A program made the position numbers and the translations under genes. From DATMQA01 sp035566895 (GTDB taxonomy: Bacteria > Verrucomicrobiota > Verrucomicrobiia > Limisphaerales > UBA8199), in assembly GCA_035566895.1 (NCBI GenBank), contig DATMQA010000069.1:1-64000 (forward strand): a stretch of 64,000 bases of DNA, read 5' to 3'. The stretch's first letter is position 1. The number at the start of each line of letters is the position of its first letter. Below the pieces are notes generated by a model. The model was not told the origin of the DNA. It searched no databases and worked only from the letters and a program-made list of their open reading frames with translations. Shown here one piece after another: positions 1-7,890 of this stretch.

Positions 1-922
1 TCGGCATCGCTGAGCCGGATGTTGTATGGGCTTGTTTGCGGCATAGCCTCGCTCATGTGAGCGAAGACAGCTTGGCAGATTGCTGCCGCTAGGGCAATAA
101 TAATACGTCATACTATTTATTGCCATGGGTACTTAGCATGAGTGGCTCCCATTGGAGGGATTGAATCGCTTGGGATTGCGTATCACGGCGGTTTCTCACC
201 TTGATTAACCTTGATCTTGATTGAAAATATTTCAGGTCAGGATTACTCAGGATTTGGCGGGGGTGCTCAGGATTGGTGGAGATAGGTGGAGATAGGTGTA
301 GATTGCCGTAGTTGGTCGCAGGAGGAGGAGGAGAACGAGGACGAGGAGGGGGGATAGGGGGTGCCTTGGGGGTGTACAGCCGTCCCACCGTCCCAGAGCC
401 GGTAAACACGGGCGATTCTCACTCTTGCAACCGTCCCACAGCCGTCCCGGACCGTCCCAGCCGTCCCACGGAGAGTTGGAGCGGGGTTCACTTTTGTTCA
501 CATGACGAGGAGGCCAGATTCATTTTTTGGTCCTAATAGCTCCTAATAGCTCCGAATAGGTCCCAGGAATCGTAAGACGGCGGCGACTGCGGGGGGCGGC
601 CGCAAAGTGTGAGGAGCCCCTGGCCGAAGGGCGGGCACAATTCGGATTTTGAGAACATGGTTCCCTTTCTCGACGCCGTCGCGTTTCGGGCTTTCGCCCG
701 GTGCGAGCGGCGGGCGCCATCAGGCGCCAAGTATTGGATAGCATGAAGTGAGCCAGTTCTCAGATTAGCAAACCATCCGAGGTGGGGGCGGGGCGAGGTC
801 AGCTCGCGGAGTTTAACAGCGAAGACGCGAAGGCGGGAAGAAGAGGGGGCTGGTAGCCAACCGCCGGTGACGTTCGTATTTGATTCCGGACGGAACGGGT
901 GGTTCGAGTTCGCTCCTCGTTG
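1..922. other. No recognised gene; simple repeats
   Basis: I recognise no gene here. Reading frame 1 is open from the left edge to a TGA at 58-60 and could be the tail of a gene outside the window, but 19 residues are too few to judge. The rest holds low-complexity DNA: near-tandem 10-mers around 271-300 (GTGGAGATAG type), a purine-rich GAGGAGGA run at about 318-350, scattered CCGTCCCA words at 380-465, and a TCCTAATAGC tandem near 531-555. The open frames in this stretch follow these simple repeats and look like no known protein. Confidence 0.5.
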
Positions 923-1282
923 TTAGTCGCCCTCACCTTCGGTTGGGAAAAGTCGTTCATACTGGCGGTCGTCGATTTCCTGAAGTTGGAAACGAGCTAC
1001 GATGTCGGGCGGGACTCGGTCCATGGCGGATGTTCCGGCCGTCATGCACACTGAACAAAGGCCGACAATGTCCTGATTCGCGGGGATTCGGTAGCACGCC
1101 GGCAACCAGGTGGTCAGATACCAAAGTCCCTGATTATACGCGAGCCAGAAGCTGTTGCCCCGGTTCGGCCACACGGGCCCCGGCTGGGAGGAGACGAGCA
1201 GTTGGTCAGGGCGGCTGCGCTGCGCCATTAACCCGACGGCGGCCAGGGCCTCGGTCAGAGCGATGTAGGGATCGGGCATCAT
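923..1282 (-). CDS. Hypothetical protein, 119 aa
   Basis: This encodes a soluble protein of 119 residues with a balanced composition and no signal peptide or membrane segment. The centre (WPNRGNSFWLAYNQGLWYL) is rich in aromatic residues and reads like a folded beta domain. It contains the cysteines CYR and CSVCM but no clear metal motif. Two ATG codons lie next to each other at the start; the outer one is used here. It lies 109 bp beyond the stop of the VOC-protein gene, on the same strand. I do not recognise the family and assign no function. That it is real is judged from its protein-like composition. Confidence 0.55.
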   Translation of the reverse strand: MMPDPYIALTEALAAVGLMAQRSRPDQLLVSSQPGPVWPNRGNSFWLAYNQGLWYLTTWLPACYRIPANQDIVGLCSVCMTAGTSAMDRVPPDIVARFQLQEIDDRQYERLFPTEGEGD

Positions 1283-1391
1283 GTCGCGACTAAAGATGAG
1301 TGCTTAGCGCTGCGCCGCCGATAGCTCCGGATTGCAAGCGAGACGCGGTCGGCGCATTCGCCGCCGCAAGAGTTTGGCGCTTCGGGCTGGT

Positions 1392-1847
1392 TCAGGAAGA
1401 CCATAGTTGGAGTTCGACGAGGTTGCCTTCGGGGTCACGCACATAGGTCCAGGTGACCGTCCGGCTGCCAGCCTGAGTCGAAACAATGTCGCCGTGGATG
1501 CTGCCGCCGGCACGGAGAACCGCAGCGCGCGCGGCGGCAACGTCGGAGACGCCGAAAGCGATGTGGCCGAACCCGGGACGGTTGGCGGCCGGCGGTAGCT
1601 GCTCGGCCAGCGTGGAGTAGGTGAAAATCTCCAAGGTGGGTCCGGCGTCGCCAAAACCGGGAAGGCGCAGGTGAACGCCCCGGAGTCGTGCGCCGGGGAC
1701 GGCAGTGCCTCGCTCCAAAGCATCGCCCGCGAGGTCGCGAATCGGTGGAACGGGAATGCAGCCGAACACCCGCTCGTAAAAGACCGCGAGTGCCTGCCAA
1801 TCGCGGGCAATCAGGTTGGTGTGTCCGTAAGTTGCGGTGTAGTTCAT
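1392..1847 (-). CDS. VOC family (glyoxalase/bleomycin-resistance fold) protein
   Basis: This is a 151-residue vicinal-oxygen-chelate protein, probably a cytoplasmic metal-dependent lyase, isomerase, dioxygenase or binding protein; the substrate cannot be read from sequence. The start shows the first paired beta-alpha-beta unit (TATYGHTNLIARDWQALAVF), where the family's first metal His is H9. The second unit begins at GFGHIAFGVSDVAAA near residue 93, and the protein ends in the typical YVRDPEGNLVELQLW, whose Glu is a usual metal ligand. Length is normal for a one-domain, two-module VOC protein. The ATG start gives the complete first strand. The neighbours are unrelated small genes. Confidence 0.9.
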   Translation of the reverse strand: MNYTATYGHTNLIARDWQALAVFYERVFGCIPVPPIRDLAGDALERGTAVPGARLRGVHLRLPGFGDAGPTLEIFTYSTLAEQLPPAANRPGFGHIAFGVSDVAAARAAVLRAGGSIHGDIVSTQAGSRTVTWTYVRDPEGNLVELQLWSS

Positions 1848-1880
1848 TGGCGTTGGTTCAAGGGATGCGCGTAGGAGCGC

Positions 1881-2261
1881 TTAACGAGCCGGCCCGCCGC
1901 GTATAGAGTTTAACAGGCTCACGCAAAGCAAGCCGATTAAACTCATGCCGGCAACAGCGGCCGGCACAATTATCATCGGTGCCGGCAGGCGGGTGTCTAG
2001 CTGATGCGACCCGAGCCAAAAAGTTGTGAAGCTCTTGGGCTTGCCACCAACGGCAGGGTCTCCAGCGTAGCGCCATTCCCGCACTCCGAAGGTGGAGTCG
2101 GTGTAGGGGATGCCGATCTCCCGAAAATGAGCTAAGGTTAAGTACCCGGTCGGAACGTCTAGTTTCCGAGCGCGTGGCGAGCACGCCAAGCACAGGGCTG
2201 CCGCCACAACCGCAATACCAGCGGCCGAGAGTAATGTGGTTTTCAGCGTCCGAAGTTGCAT
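1881..2261 (-). CDS. Small two-TM membrane protein, unknown
   Basis: This 126-residue protein has an N-terminal hydrophobic segment (about residues 8-28, LLSAAGIAVVAAALCLACS) and a second one near the C-terminus (about 95-117). The polar stretch between them contains REIGIPYTDSTFGVREWRYAG. The first segment ends in a small-residue-Cys pattern (LAC) that could be a lipoprotein site, but a second TM helix argues for an inner-membrane protein with an exposed loop. It lies 21 bp beyond the end of the macro-domain gene on the same strand and may be co-transcribed with it. I do not recognise the family. Confidence 0.55.
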   Translation of the reverse strand: MQLRTLKTTLLSAAGIAVVAAALCLACSPRARKLDVPTGYLTLAHFREIGIPYTDSTFGVREWRYAGDPAVGGKPKSFTTFWLGSHQLDTRLPAPMIIVPAAVAGMSLIGLLCVSLLNSIRGGPAR

Positions 2262-2282
2262 AGCGCGAGCGCCGAACGATCA

Positions 2283-2846
2283 TTATGCTGGCGGAGCGCC
2301 AGCGGAGCCAGCATTCGATACAGCGGTCGGTGCGGTTGCGCTCTTCCATTCGCGATAAGCTTCGGCCATAGCCGCGGCTGCGTTTTCCGGTGGCACCATG
2401 CCAACTCCGGTGCCCAAACCAGGACAGTAAATATTGCGCCCAACCTCTATGTTTGCGGTTGCGATCCGAAGAATCGCTTTCATGGCTCTGTAACAGTTTC
2501 TGCTCTCGACCGGTTCCGGCATGGCCATCGTGGGAGCAACGATCAAATATGGCACGCGTGCATGTCCGGTGCGAACGAACAGGCCGGCGCCGACCGGCAG
2601 ATGCCCCTCCGGCCTGCGGGTAACCGCGTCCTGCACTGCTCGTTCGATTTGCGGGCCAAAGAATGCCCGGTATGCTGCGTCAATCCCGCCGTCCATGAAA
2701 CCGTAGCTGTTTGCGGGTGAAACGACGCAATGCTCCGCGGTGGCCAAGAGGTCGCCTTGTTGAACATGCACCTCCGGAAACCGCTTGAACGCTTCCACCC
2801 ACGCGTTGACAACGTCTGAATTGCAATCGATCAAATGCAGGTTCAT
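2283..2846 (-). CDS. Macro-domain (Appr-1-P binding) protein
   Basis: This 187-residue cytoplasmic protein has the macro-domain fold, which binds ADP-ribose or related nucleotides and may hydrolyse ADP-ribosyl bonds. The loop VVSPANSYGFMDGGIDAAY (about residues 41-59) matches the family's ligand loop with Asn and the GGxDxA pattern. The second glycine-rich loop, YCPGLGTGVGMVPPE (about 144-158), would contact the phosphates. Before the first loop is the usual VQQGDLL strand. The last ~20 residues (SNAGSAGAPPA) are low-complexity. The length suits a stand-alone macro domain. No toxin or sirtuin partner lies beside it, so the biological substrate is unknown. Confidence 0.85.
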   Translation of the reverse strand: MNLHLIDCNSDVVNAWVEAFKRFPEVHVQQGDLLATAEHCVVSPANSYGFMDGGIDAAYRAFFGPQIERAVQDAVTRRPEGHLPVGAGLFVRTGHARVPYLIVAPTMAMPEPVESRNCYRAMKAILRIATANIEVGRNIYCPGLGTGVGMVPPENAAAAMAEAYREWKSATAPTAVSNAGSAGAPPA

Positions 2847-3141
2847 GTGAGCTACGACTCAACCGAACCATTGGTTATCAGGCGGCCTGTTCCCATGGGT
2901 TTTATGAAACCAGAGGTGCGAAATTTTAGCAAGGATTCATGACAAAAGCAAAAACACGGGAATTTCAGATTTGAGGATTTGAGAATTGAGAGGGGCACCG
3001 GCTGGATGGGGGAAGGGAGGGGAATAGGGCGCTGGGGCGTGACATTGAGCATTGGGCATTTTTTATTTTTCATTTCGGGCCGGCGCGGGGTGGGAGCGCG
3101 GCGGGGTGCGAGGAAGAGGAAGAGGAAGAAAACAGTCTGCC

Positions 3142-4437
3142 CTACTCGGTAACCTTGGCCCAGCGCAGGGCCTTCATTTCGAAACGCGGCAGGGAACCCG
3201 GCGGCAGGAGGCGGACAGGCACACGCAGGTTGAGCGCGGTCTGGAATGAATACTCGAGCCGAGTTTGAACGGCAGCGGCATCAGCACAAGCCGCGATGGT
3301 TTCCACCTCGACCGAAAGCTCGGCCAACGCCCCGCGGCAATCGAACGTGACCCGGTACTCGTTGACTTCAGGATGGGCGCGGACGAGTTCCTCGACCAGG
3401 CTGGGATAGACTTTGACACCGCGGACGACGACCATGTCATCGCTGCGACCGAGGATGCCGCCTTCGAGAGCGAGTTCGTGGCGGCCACAGGTGCAGGCCG
3501 AGCGTTGGCGAGGTTTCACCAGGTCCCCGGTGCGGTAGCGGAGCAGCGGCGAGCCGATGCGGTCCAGGGTCGTGAGGACGAGCTCGCCGGTTTCGCCCGG
3601 GGGCGCCGGCGCGGCGGTCTGCGGGTCGAGCACCTCGGGCAGGTAGGCTGATTCGAGCACGTGCAGCACGCCCGGTTGTGCGGGGCATTGGTAGGTGACC
3701 GGCCCGACCTCCGTCATGCCGTGGTGGTCGAAAACAGTGGCTCCCGGCCAGAGCCGTTCGATGTGGGCGCGCGTGGCCGGGATGCTCCCGCCCGCCTCGC
3801 CGGCAACGATGACGAGGCGGAGGCGACTGGCGCCAAGACTGGCTGCTTTCTCGCAAGCCAATTGACCCAGGTGCTGGGCATAAGTCGGCGTGCAACAGAG
3901 GACGGTGATGCCATTTTCGACGATGGCCTGCAGCCGCGCCAGGCTCGTCATGGACCCGCCCGGAAAGCAAAAACAGCCGAGCCGGTGGACGGCTTCGAGG
4001 GCGGACCAAAAGCCAAGAAACGGCCCGAAGGAGAAGGCGAAGAAAAAGCGGTCCCGCTTCGTAACGCCCGCAGCGCCAAGAATCTCGACCCAGTTTTCGA
4101 CGATATGATTCCAGCTCTCGGGGGTGTCCAGCCAGCGGAGCGGCATGGTGGTGCTGCCGCTGGTTTGATGGCAACGGACGTAGGCCTCTAGCGGAAAGGT
4201 GAGGTTGGTCCCATAGGGCGGGTTGGCCAGGCGATCTTTGACGACCTCATGCCTGGAGGTGGTCGGAATGCTGCGGGAATACTCTTCGAGTGTCCCGAAC
4301 GACAAGGCAGAACCACAGGCGGCCAGTTTGCGGGCGTAGAAGGGGTTGGAGGGAAGAATGGCCGACAGCAGAGAGCGGAGCTTGCGGAGCTGCAATCGCT
4401 CGATTTGGGCGCGGTCCGGGAATTCGCGGGTACTCAC
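3142..4437 (-). CDS. Phenylacetate-CoA ligase (PaaK)-like AMP-forming ligase
   Basis: This 431-residue adenylate-forming enzyme should activate a carboxylic acid, probably aromatic, to an acyl-AMP and then transfer it to CoA or another thiol. The ATP-binding loop is HQTSGSTTMPLRW (about residues 89-101). The Gly-rich start of the adenylate site, VAGEAGGS, is followed by DHHGMTEVG, and the TGDL motif lies at LRYRTGDLVK. The hinge region GRSDDMVVVRGVKVYPS is typical of PaaK. A CTCG motif upstream of the hinge is common in PaaK relatives. Length equals that of normal PaaK. The start is GTG. On the same strand upstream lie a membrane protein, a thioesterase, a halogenase-like enzyme, a chorismate-lyase-like protein and a radical SAM enzyme, suggesting an aryl-acid substrate (inference). 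Confidence 0.88.
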   Translation of the reverse strand: MSTREFPDRAQIERLQLRKLRSLLSAILPSNPFYARKLAACGSALSFGTLEEYSRSIPTTSRHEVVKDRLANPPYGTNLTFPLEAYVRCHQTSGSTTMPLRWLDTPESWNHIVENWVEILGAAGVTKRDRFFFAFSFGPFLGFWSALEAVHRLGCFCFPGGSMTSLARLQAIVENGITVLCCTPTYAQHLGQLACEKAASLGASRLRLVIVAGEAGGSIPATRAHIERLWPGATVFDHHGMTEVGPVTYQCPAQPGVLHVLESAYLPEVLDPQTAAPAPPGETGELVLTTLDRIGSPLLRYRTGDLVKPRQRSACTCGRHELALEGGILGRSDDMVVVRGVKVYPSLVEELVRAHPEVNEYRVTFDCRGALAELSVEVETIAACADAAAVQTRLEYSFQTALNLRVPVRLLPPGSLPRFEMKALRWAKVTE

Positions 4438-4511
4438 GGAGCGAGAAATAAATTCATGCGCGAATTACGCGAATTGACGTGAATTGAGCCATGCGACCCA
4501 TGTCAGTTGCT

Positions 4512-4595
4512 CCTTTTTGTTTTTTCGGCGGCGCGGCGATGCAGCTCCTGGCGAATCGGAGGTCCTGTCGCCGCGCCGCTGAAAAAACAAAAAGG
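4512..4595. repeat. 29-bp imperfect inverted repeat (hairpin element)
   Basis: The arms are 4512-4540 (beginning CCTTTTTGTTTTTTCGGC) and 4567-4595 (ending GAAAAAACAAAAAGG). They pair with two mismatches over 29 bp around a 26-nt loop. Folded RNA would give a GC-rich stem with a T-rich end, so it could stop transcription toward the minus-strand PaaK-like gene. The shape also suits a small non-autonomous palindromic element. No second copy was seen in this window. Confidence 0.7.
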
Positions 4596-4703
4596 CGGGT
4601 GGTTGGCGGCGGTTCAACTACAAACAGGCCACCCCTACGGGGTTTGCCCGGACCGCAACAGGTTTGCTGATTCAGGTCGCTGGAAGATCCTGGTAATGGC
4701 AAG

Positions 4704-4907
4704 CGCTGAAGCGGGGTGTTAATGAGAGCGACTGCTATTGCTTCAAATGTTACTGCGGGGTGCAAGAAACCGTTGAAACGGTTCCGGAGGTCTCGACATC
4801 GCCCCCCACCCCGCTGAAGCGGGGTGTTAATGAGAGCGACCTGCGCGATTCGCGAGTGAACCAAGTATCGACCGCCAGCCCATTCGGAAGCGTTAATGAG
4901 AGCGACC
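4704..4907. repeat. Three copies of the CGCTGAAGCGGGGTGTTAATG dispersed repeat
   Basis: Copies lie at 4704-4732, 4807-4840 (most complete, with a CACCCCGC-TGAA-GCGGGGTG hairpin followed by TTAATGAGAGCGAC) and 4890-4907 (only the tail, GCGTTAATGAGAGCGACCTG). Two further copies in the window lie at 34767-34796 and 37096-37126. Each complete copy is a short hairpin plus a fixed 3' tail. On the minus strand the element reads LINTPLQRG in one frame. It behaves as a dispersed intergenic repeat. No transposase is linked to it here. Confidence 0.8.
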
Positions 4908-4940
4908 TGTGCTTGCACGATTCGCCTGTGAAATGCCGGG

Positions 4941-5519
4941 CTAGAGCGGCTGGCCGGCGATGTTACCGCCCACCGATTCCGCCTGACGCGCGGCGGCCGG
5001 TTTGGCTGCCGGCGCGGCGGGGGCTGGCTTGTAAAGGGTAACGAGGCAGCCGCCCGCGGCCGCCAGGACAATCCCCAGCACGAAAGGTAGAGGCACCTTT
5101 TGCCAACCGCCAGCCGGCGGATGCAGCATCAGAGCATAGAGCGCGTTGATGACCGGCGCCCCGGCAAAGACGATGGACATCACGACCGCCGGGGTGCCTT
5201 TGGCGCCGAAGGCCAGCAGCACACTGAAGGCCCCAGCGGCGCCGACGATTCCCGCCAACAGCGACCAACCGGCACCGCGCGCGGTGAAGCTCCAGGACGC
5301 GCCTTTGAGCAGCAGGATGGCCAGGGGGGCCAGCACCGCGGTAAGAAAATACGCCAGCCCGACAAACAGGAACGCTTTGTAGCGGCCATGCACCGGGTCG
5401 TTCATTCCCATTTGGCCGCTGTGGAGGAAAGCGCCGTAAAGGCCCCAGCAACCGACTGTCAGCAGTGAGAAGAACAGCCAGGCGGAGCCGTGAGTGTTGG
5501 GAGTCGTCAGTTCGTTCAT
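4941..5519 (-). CDS. DMT/EamA-like integral membrane protein
   Basis: This 192-residue protein has about five hydrophobic helices: residues ~12-30, 48-70, 81-104, 109-131 and 143-163. The glycine-rich helices (LLAGIVGAAGAFSVLLAFGA, then GTPAVVMSIVFAGAPVINALYAL) look like one EamA repeat of the drug/metabolite transporter superfamily. It is about half the usual 10-TM length, so it may work as a dimer or be a shortened family member. The C-terminal tail is Ala/Pro-rich. It lies 27 bp downstream of the thioesterase and may export or handle that pathway's product (inference). The substrate is unknown. Confidence 0.7.
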   Translation of the reverse strand: MNELTTPNTHGSAWLFFSLLTVGCWGLYGAFLHSGQMGMNDPVHGRYKAFLFVGLAYFLTAVLAPLAILLLKGASWSFTARGAGWSLLAGIVGAAGAFSVLLAFGAKGTPAVVMSIVFAGAPVINALYALMLHPPAGGWQKVPLPFVLGIVLAAAGGCLVTLYKPAPAAPAAKPAAARQAESVGGNIAGQPL

Positions 5520-5535
5520 AGGAAGGCGGCGGAAA

Positions 5536-5569
5536 GGATTAATGGATTAGTGGATTAATGGATTGATGG
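5536..5569. repeat. 8-bp tandem array overlapping a stop codon
   Basis: The array contains four units of GGATTAAT type (GGATTAAT, GGATTAGT, GGATTAAT, GGATTGAT). It spans the stop codon of the thioesterase gene at 5547, so the last residues of that protein (INPLIH) are repeat-encoded. Confidence 0.8.
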
Positions 5570-6083
5570 GGGCGATGCGTGTGATCCGTGACTCGCGGCG
5601 CTTTCGCGCCGGCGCAGCGGGTACCTTTGTCCGTGACCCTTCGGCCAGTAATGGCGCCGGCGCCTCCCGGATTTTCTCCGCCAGAACCTTGGGGAGCGGT
5701 ACCGCCTTCAGCGACCCGTCCTTCCGGCGCGCGGCGCAGACGGCGGTCAACCGGCCTCGCGCGACCTGGCGGGGCGCAGGCCCATTGAGGCGATAGAAAC
5801 GGAACTGGTAGGTCAGGCTGCGACTGCCTTTCTTCTCGACCAGCAAGTGGACGAGGACTTCGTCCTCAAACCGGAGCGGAGCCTCGTAATCGCACTCGGC
5901 GTGGACGCGAGGAAGGCCCACGGGCAGACCGTTGCGCGACAAGACCACCGAGTAACCGAGCGAACGGAAAAAGGCGCTCTCCGCGGTCTCCATGAACCGG
6001 AAGAAATTCGAAAAGTGCATAATACCCTCCATGTCGGTTTCCGAAAACTCGATGCGCCGGGTGACCTTGAATTCGTAAGGCAT
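5547..6083 (-). CDS. Hotdog-fold acyl-CoA thioesterase (4HBT family)
   Basis: This is a thioesterase of about 178 residues that should hydrolyse an acyl- or aroyl-CoA thioester. The N-terminus FKVTRRIEFSETDMEGIMHFS matches the 4-hydroxybenzoyl-CoA thioesterase pattern, with the acidic residue and His of the active region in SETDMEGIMHF. It continues with the usual FFRFMETAESAFFRSLGY helix and strands CDYEAPLRFEDEVLVHL and SRSLTYQFRFYR. The frame stays open 24 codons further upstream, but that part only encodes the heptamer array at 6111-6166 (LWTVD repeats), so the ATG at 6083 is the better start. The C-terminal ~40 residues are basic, low-complexity and end inside another tandem array. Confidence 0.88.
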   Translation of the reverse strand: MPYEFKVTRRIEFSETDMEGIMHFSNFFRFMETAESAFFRSLGYSVVLSRNGLPVGLPRVHAECDYEAPLRFEDEVLVHLLVEKKGSRSLTYQFRFYRLNGPAPRQVARGRLTAVCAARRKDGSLKAVPLPKVLAEKIREAPAPLLAEGSRTKVPAAPARKRRESRITRIAPINPLIH

Positions 6084-6110
6084 GCGTTTAGAAGTCCAAA
6101 GGCCGAAGTC

Positions 6111-6166
6111 CACAGTCCACAGTCCACGGTCCACAGTCCACAGTCCGAAGTCCACAGTCCAAAGTG
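6111..6166. repeat. CACAGTC heptamer tandem array
   Basis: Eight 7-bp units are seen: four exact CACAGTC units directly in phase with CACGGTC, CGAAGTC, a further CACAGTC and a partial CAAAGT. It fills almost the whole gap between the FAD-oxidoreductase gene (ends 6171) and the thioesterase start (6083). The seven-base period keeps all frames open on the minus strand and creates a false N-terminal extension. Confidence 0.9.
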
Positions 6167-6170
6167 GAGT

Positions 6171-7448
6171 TCATGCGGAGACTTGAGTAGTTTTTTCCAG
6201 CAAGGGCATGCCGTAAGGGAGCGGCTCGGGAACTTCGGCCGTCTCGGCGACGGCGGCGTAGAGCTTCGAAAAGTCTTTGTTCACGTCCCCGGAGAGGCAA
6301 TCGGTGATGGCTGCGGTCAGGTCGGGATATTTATTGGTGAGTTTCCGGAAGCTGAAATTCGGATCATAGAACGCATAGACCAGCTTGCGCATGTTTTCCA
6401 AACCCTCGCGCATCACCCGGCTGTATTCGGCGAATCGGTCGGCGGAGAAATCCTGGGCGTCGAAAGCCGCCAGAATCGCGTCCGCCGCCAAGGCGCCGCT
6501 TTTGAGGGCGAGCATAACGCCGGAAGAGAACACAGGGTCGAGGAAGCCGAAAGAATCGCCTGCCAGCAGCAGGCCATCCGCGGCGCAATAGCGTGAGCGC
6601 CAGGAGAACTCGCTGGTAAGATAATAGGAGCCGACCTGGGTGCCGCAAGCGAGGTGTTCTTTGATCCATAAGTTCTGCTCGACTTCGCGATGGAAAATGT
6701 CTTTGGGTTCACGCACGCCTTCGCGGGTCAGGTATTTCCCTTCGGCCACCACACCGACGCTGACCATGTCGCGGTGTTGGGGGATGTACCAGAACCAGCC
6801 CTTCTCGGGGACGTAAGCGACCGTAGTAGCGCCGGCGTCGAGGCCCGGGTCGCGCCGGGCGCCCCGATAATATGTCCAGACCGCCACTTTGTTCAGTTTG
6901 GGTTCGCGCACGCGCCAGTTGAGGCGAGTCGGGACGAAGGCGTCGCGTCCGGAACAATCGAGGGTCATGGGCGCGCGGAATTCGAGCGGCGGGCCGGAGC
7001 GGGTCTGTGCCTTTACTCCGAAGGTGCGACCCTCTTCCCGGAGCAACTCCTGCACTGCTGTCTCCTCAAGGACCTGGGCCCCTTTGGCGCGGGCGTTTTC
7101 CATCAGCATCAGGTCGAATTCGGAACGCAAGACCTGCCAGGTCTGCGCGACCTCAGGCTCGTAGCGAGTGGAGAAATAGAACGGCTGCGAGGCTTTCCCG
7201 GAAGGAGAAACGAATTGGACGCTGTATTTTTTGACGAACTCCGATTGGCGCATCCGGTCCAGCAGCCCCAACCGTTTGAGCGGGTGGCACGTGAAAGGGA
7301 GCAGCGATTCGCCGATGTGATAGCGCGGGAACTTTTCCCGTTCGAGCACCAGCACGCGCAGGCCGCGTTCAGCCAGCAGGGCAGCCGCCGCCGAGCCCGC
7401 CGGGCCGGCGCCGATGACAATGGTGTCAAATGCGTGAGGTGTGCTCAT
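6171..7448 (-). CDS. FAD-dependent oxidoreductase, tryptophan-halogenase/GG-reductase type
   Basis: This 425-residue flavoprotein belongs to the family of flavin halogenases and geranylgeranyl reductases. The N-terminal FAD dinucleotide fold is at FDTIVIGAGPAGSAAAALLA (about residues 7-26), followed by EREKFPRYHIGESLLP, whose GES is typical of this branch. The second FAD contact is LLLAGDSFGFLDPVFSSGVM (about 296-315). The halogenase WxWxIP motif appears only in degenerate form (GWFWYIPQ). I cannot tell halogenation from dehydrogenation or hydroxylation. It lies in a same-strand row with a chorismate-lyase-like gene and a thioesterase, fitting modification of an aryl group (inference). ATG start; no transmembrane helix. 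Confidence 0.88.
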   Translation of the reverse strand: MSTPHAFDTIVIGAGPAGSAAAALLAERGLRVLVLEREKFPRYHIGESLLPFTCHPLKRLGLLDRMRQSEFVKKYSVQFVSPSGKASQPFYFSTRYEPEVAQTWQVLRSEFDLMLMENARAKGAQVLEETAVQELLREEGRTFGVKAQTRSGPPLEFRAPMTLDCSGRDAFVPTRLNWRVREPKLNKVAVWTYYRGARRDPGLDAGATTVAYVPEKGWFWYIPQHRDMVSVGVVAEGKYLTREGVREPKDIFHREVEQNLWIKEHLACGTQVGSYYLTSEFSWRSRYCAADGLLLAGDSFGFLDPVFSSGVMLALKSGALAADAILAAFDAQDFSADRFAEYSRVMREGLENMRKLVYAFYDPNFSFRKLTNKYPDLTAAITDCLSGDVNKDFSKLYAAVAETAEVPEPLPYGMPLLEKTTQVSA

Positions 7449-7503
7449 AGTAGGTCAGCCCCTGAAGTCTGCAAAGTCCCACCAGGAACGGCAGACGAGT
7501 AAC

Positions 7504-7538
7504 AAAGTGTAGCGCAGGCGAGACGCCCGCGCTACTTT
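7504..7538. repeat. Palindromic element AAAGTGTAGCGC...GCGCTACTTT
   Basis: The arms are 7504-7520 and 7524-7538, pairing AAAGTGTAGCGC and GGCG with CGCC and GCGCTACTTT apart from one mismatch or bulge. It is a compact hairpin of the dispersed type. No second copy was found in this window. Confidence 0.65.
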
Positions 7539-7658
7539 CTCACTGGCCCTGCGAAGATGCTGAAGCTCCGGCGTGCCAAGGGATAACGAATTAGTCGGAG
7601 CCAATGATGGTGCTGTCTGCCGTCCCTGGCGGGACTTGATCTTGCTCTTCCCTCCTTT

Positions 7659-7703
7659 CCCACCGTTGAAACGGTGGGCTATTTTCGGACGTCCCTTCGG
7701 GAC
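7659..7703. repeat. Two adjacent small hairpins
   Basis: CCCACCGTTGAAACGGTGGG (7659-7678) is a hairpin with an 8-bp stem, followed after 12 bp by GTCCCTTCGGGAC (7691-7703). Such GTTGAAACG and CCTTCGGG hairpins are common dispersed repeats. They could also end transcription between the chorismate-lyase-like and FAD-enzyme genes, although no T-run follows. Confidence 0.7.
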
Positions 7704-7744
7704 AGAATCGGTACTCGGGACCGCAAATCCTAGTGACATTTGAG

Positions 7745-7830
7745 ATTCCTGTCCGCAGCAATGTGTAACGCGCGAAATTGGCAACAAATCCGAGCGGTGC
7801 TGGGGTTCGGAAGTTGCTGCGGACAGGAAT
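7745..7830. repeat. 17-bp perfect inverted repeat, 52-nt loop
   Basis: ATTCCTGTCCGCAGCAA (7745-7761) pairs perfectly with TTGCTGCGGACAGGAAT (7814-7830). On the minus strand the outer part (GGAGCGCGG, then GCAGCAACTTCCGAA) closely resembles the element inside the actB coding region (58674-58739) and a degraded copy near 59605-59650, so these appear to be one family. Confidence 0.8.
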
Positions 7831-7890
7831 GTCCGCGCTCCGCTACCCCCACCCGCCGTCATTGGCCGATTACTGTTCATAAAGTCTGTG

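Larger units (their letters stand above)
4438..4940. other. Repeat-rich gap without a gene
   Basis: This 503-bp stretch separates the PaaK-like gene from the membrane-protein gene. It holds a near-perfect long inverted repeat (4512-4595) and three copies of a dispersed element with the word GTTAATGAGAGCGAC (4704-4907). Long open frames run through it, but their translations follow the repeats (LINTPLQRG on the minus strand), so I do not call a gene. Confidence 0.6.
7449..7890. other. Mosaic of palindromic repeats, no gene
   Basis: This 442-bp gap is built largely of palindromes: 7504-7538, 7659-7678, 7691-7703 and 7745-7830. A 141-codon frame on the minus strand runs through all of them and is best explained by their composition, not by a gene. 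No clear promoter was found. Confidence 0.65.

Noticed and set aside
520..744. Arg-rich minus-strand frames
   Set aside because: High Arg/Pro content typical of GC-rich non-coding DNA and simple repeats.
4454..5071. Long minus-strand frame with ALINTPLQRG repeats
   Set aside because: Its sequence follows the dispersed repeat copies and the hairpin at 4512-4595, and it overlaps the better-supported membrane-protein gene.
6111..6166. CRISPR-like short repeats
   Set aside because: Units are 7 bp without spacers; a simple tandem array, not a CRISPR.
7455..7880. 141-codon minus-strand frame between the FAD enzyme and the lyase-like gene
   Set aside because: Translation consists of palindrome-derived words; no protein family and no codon signal.
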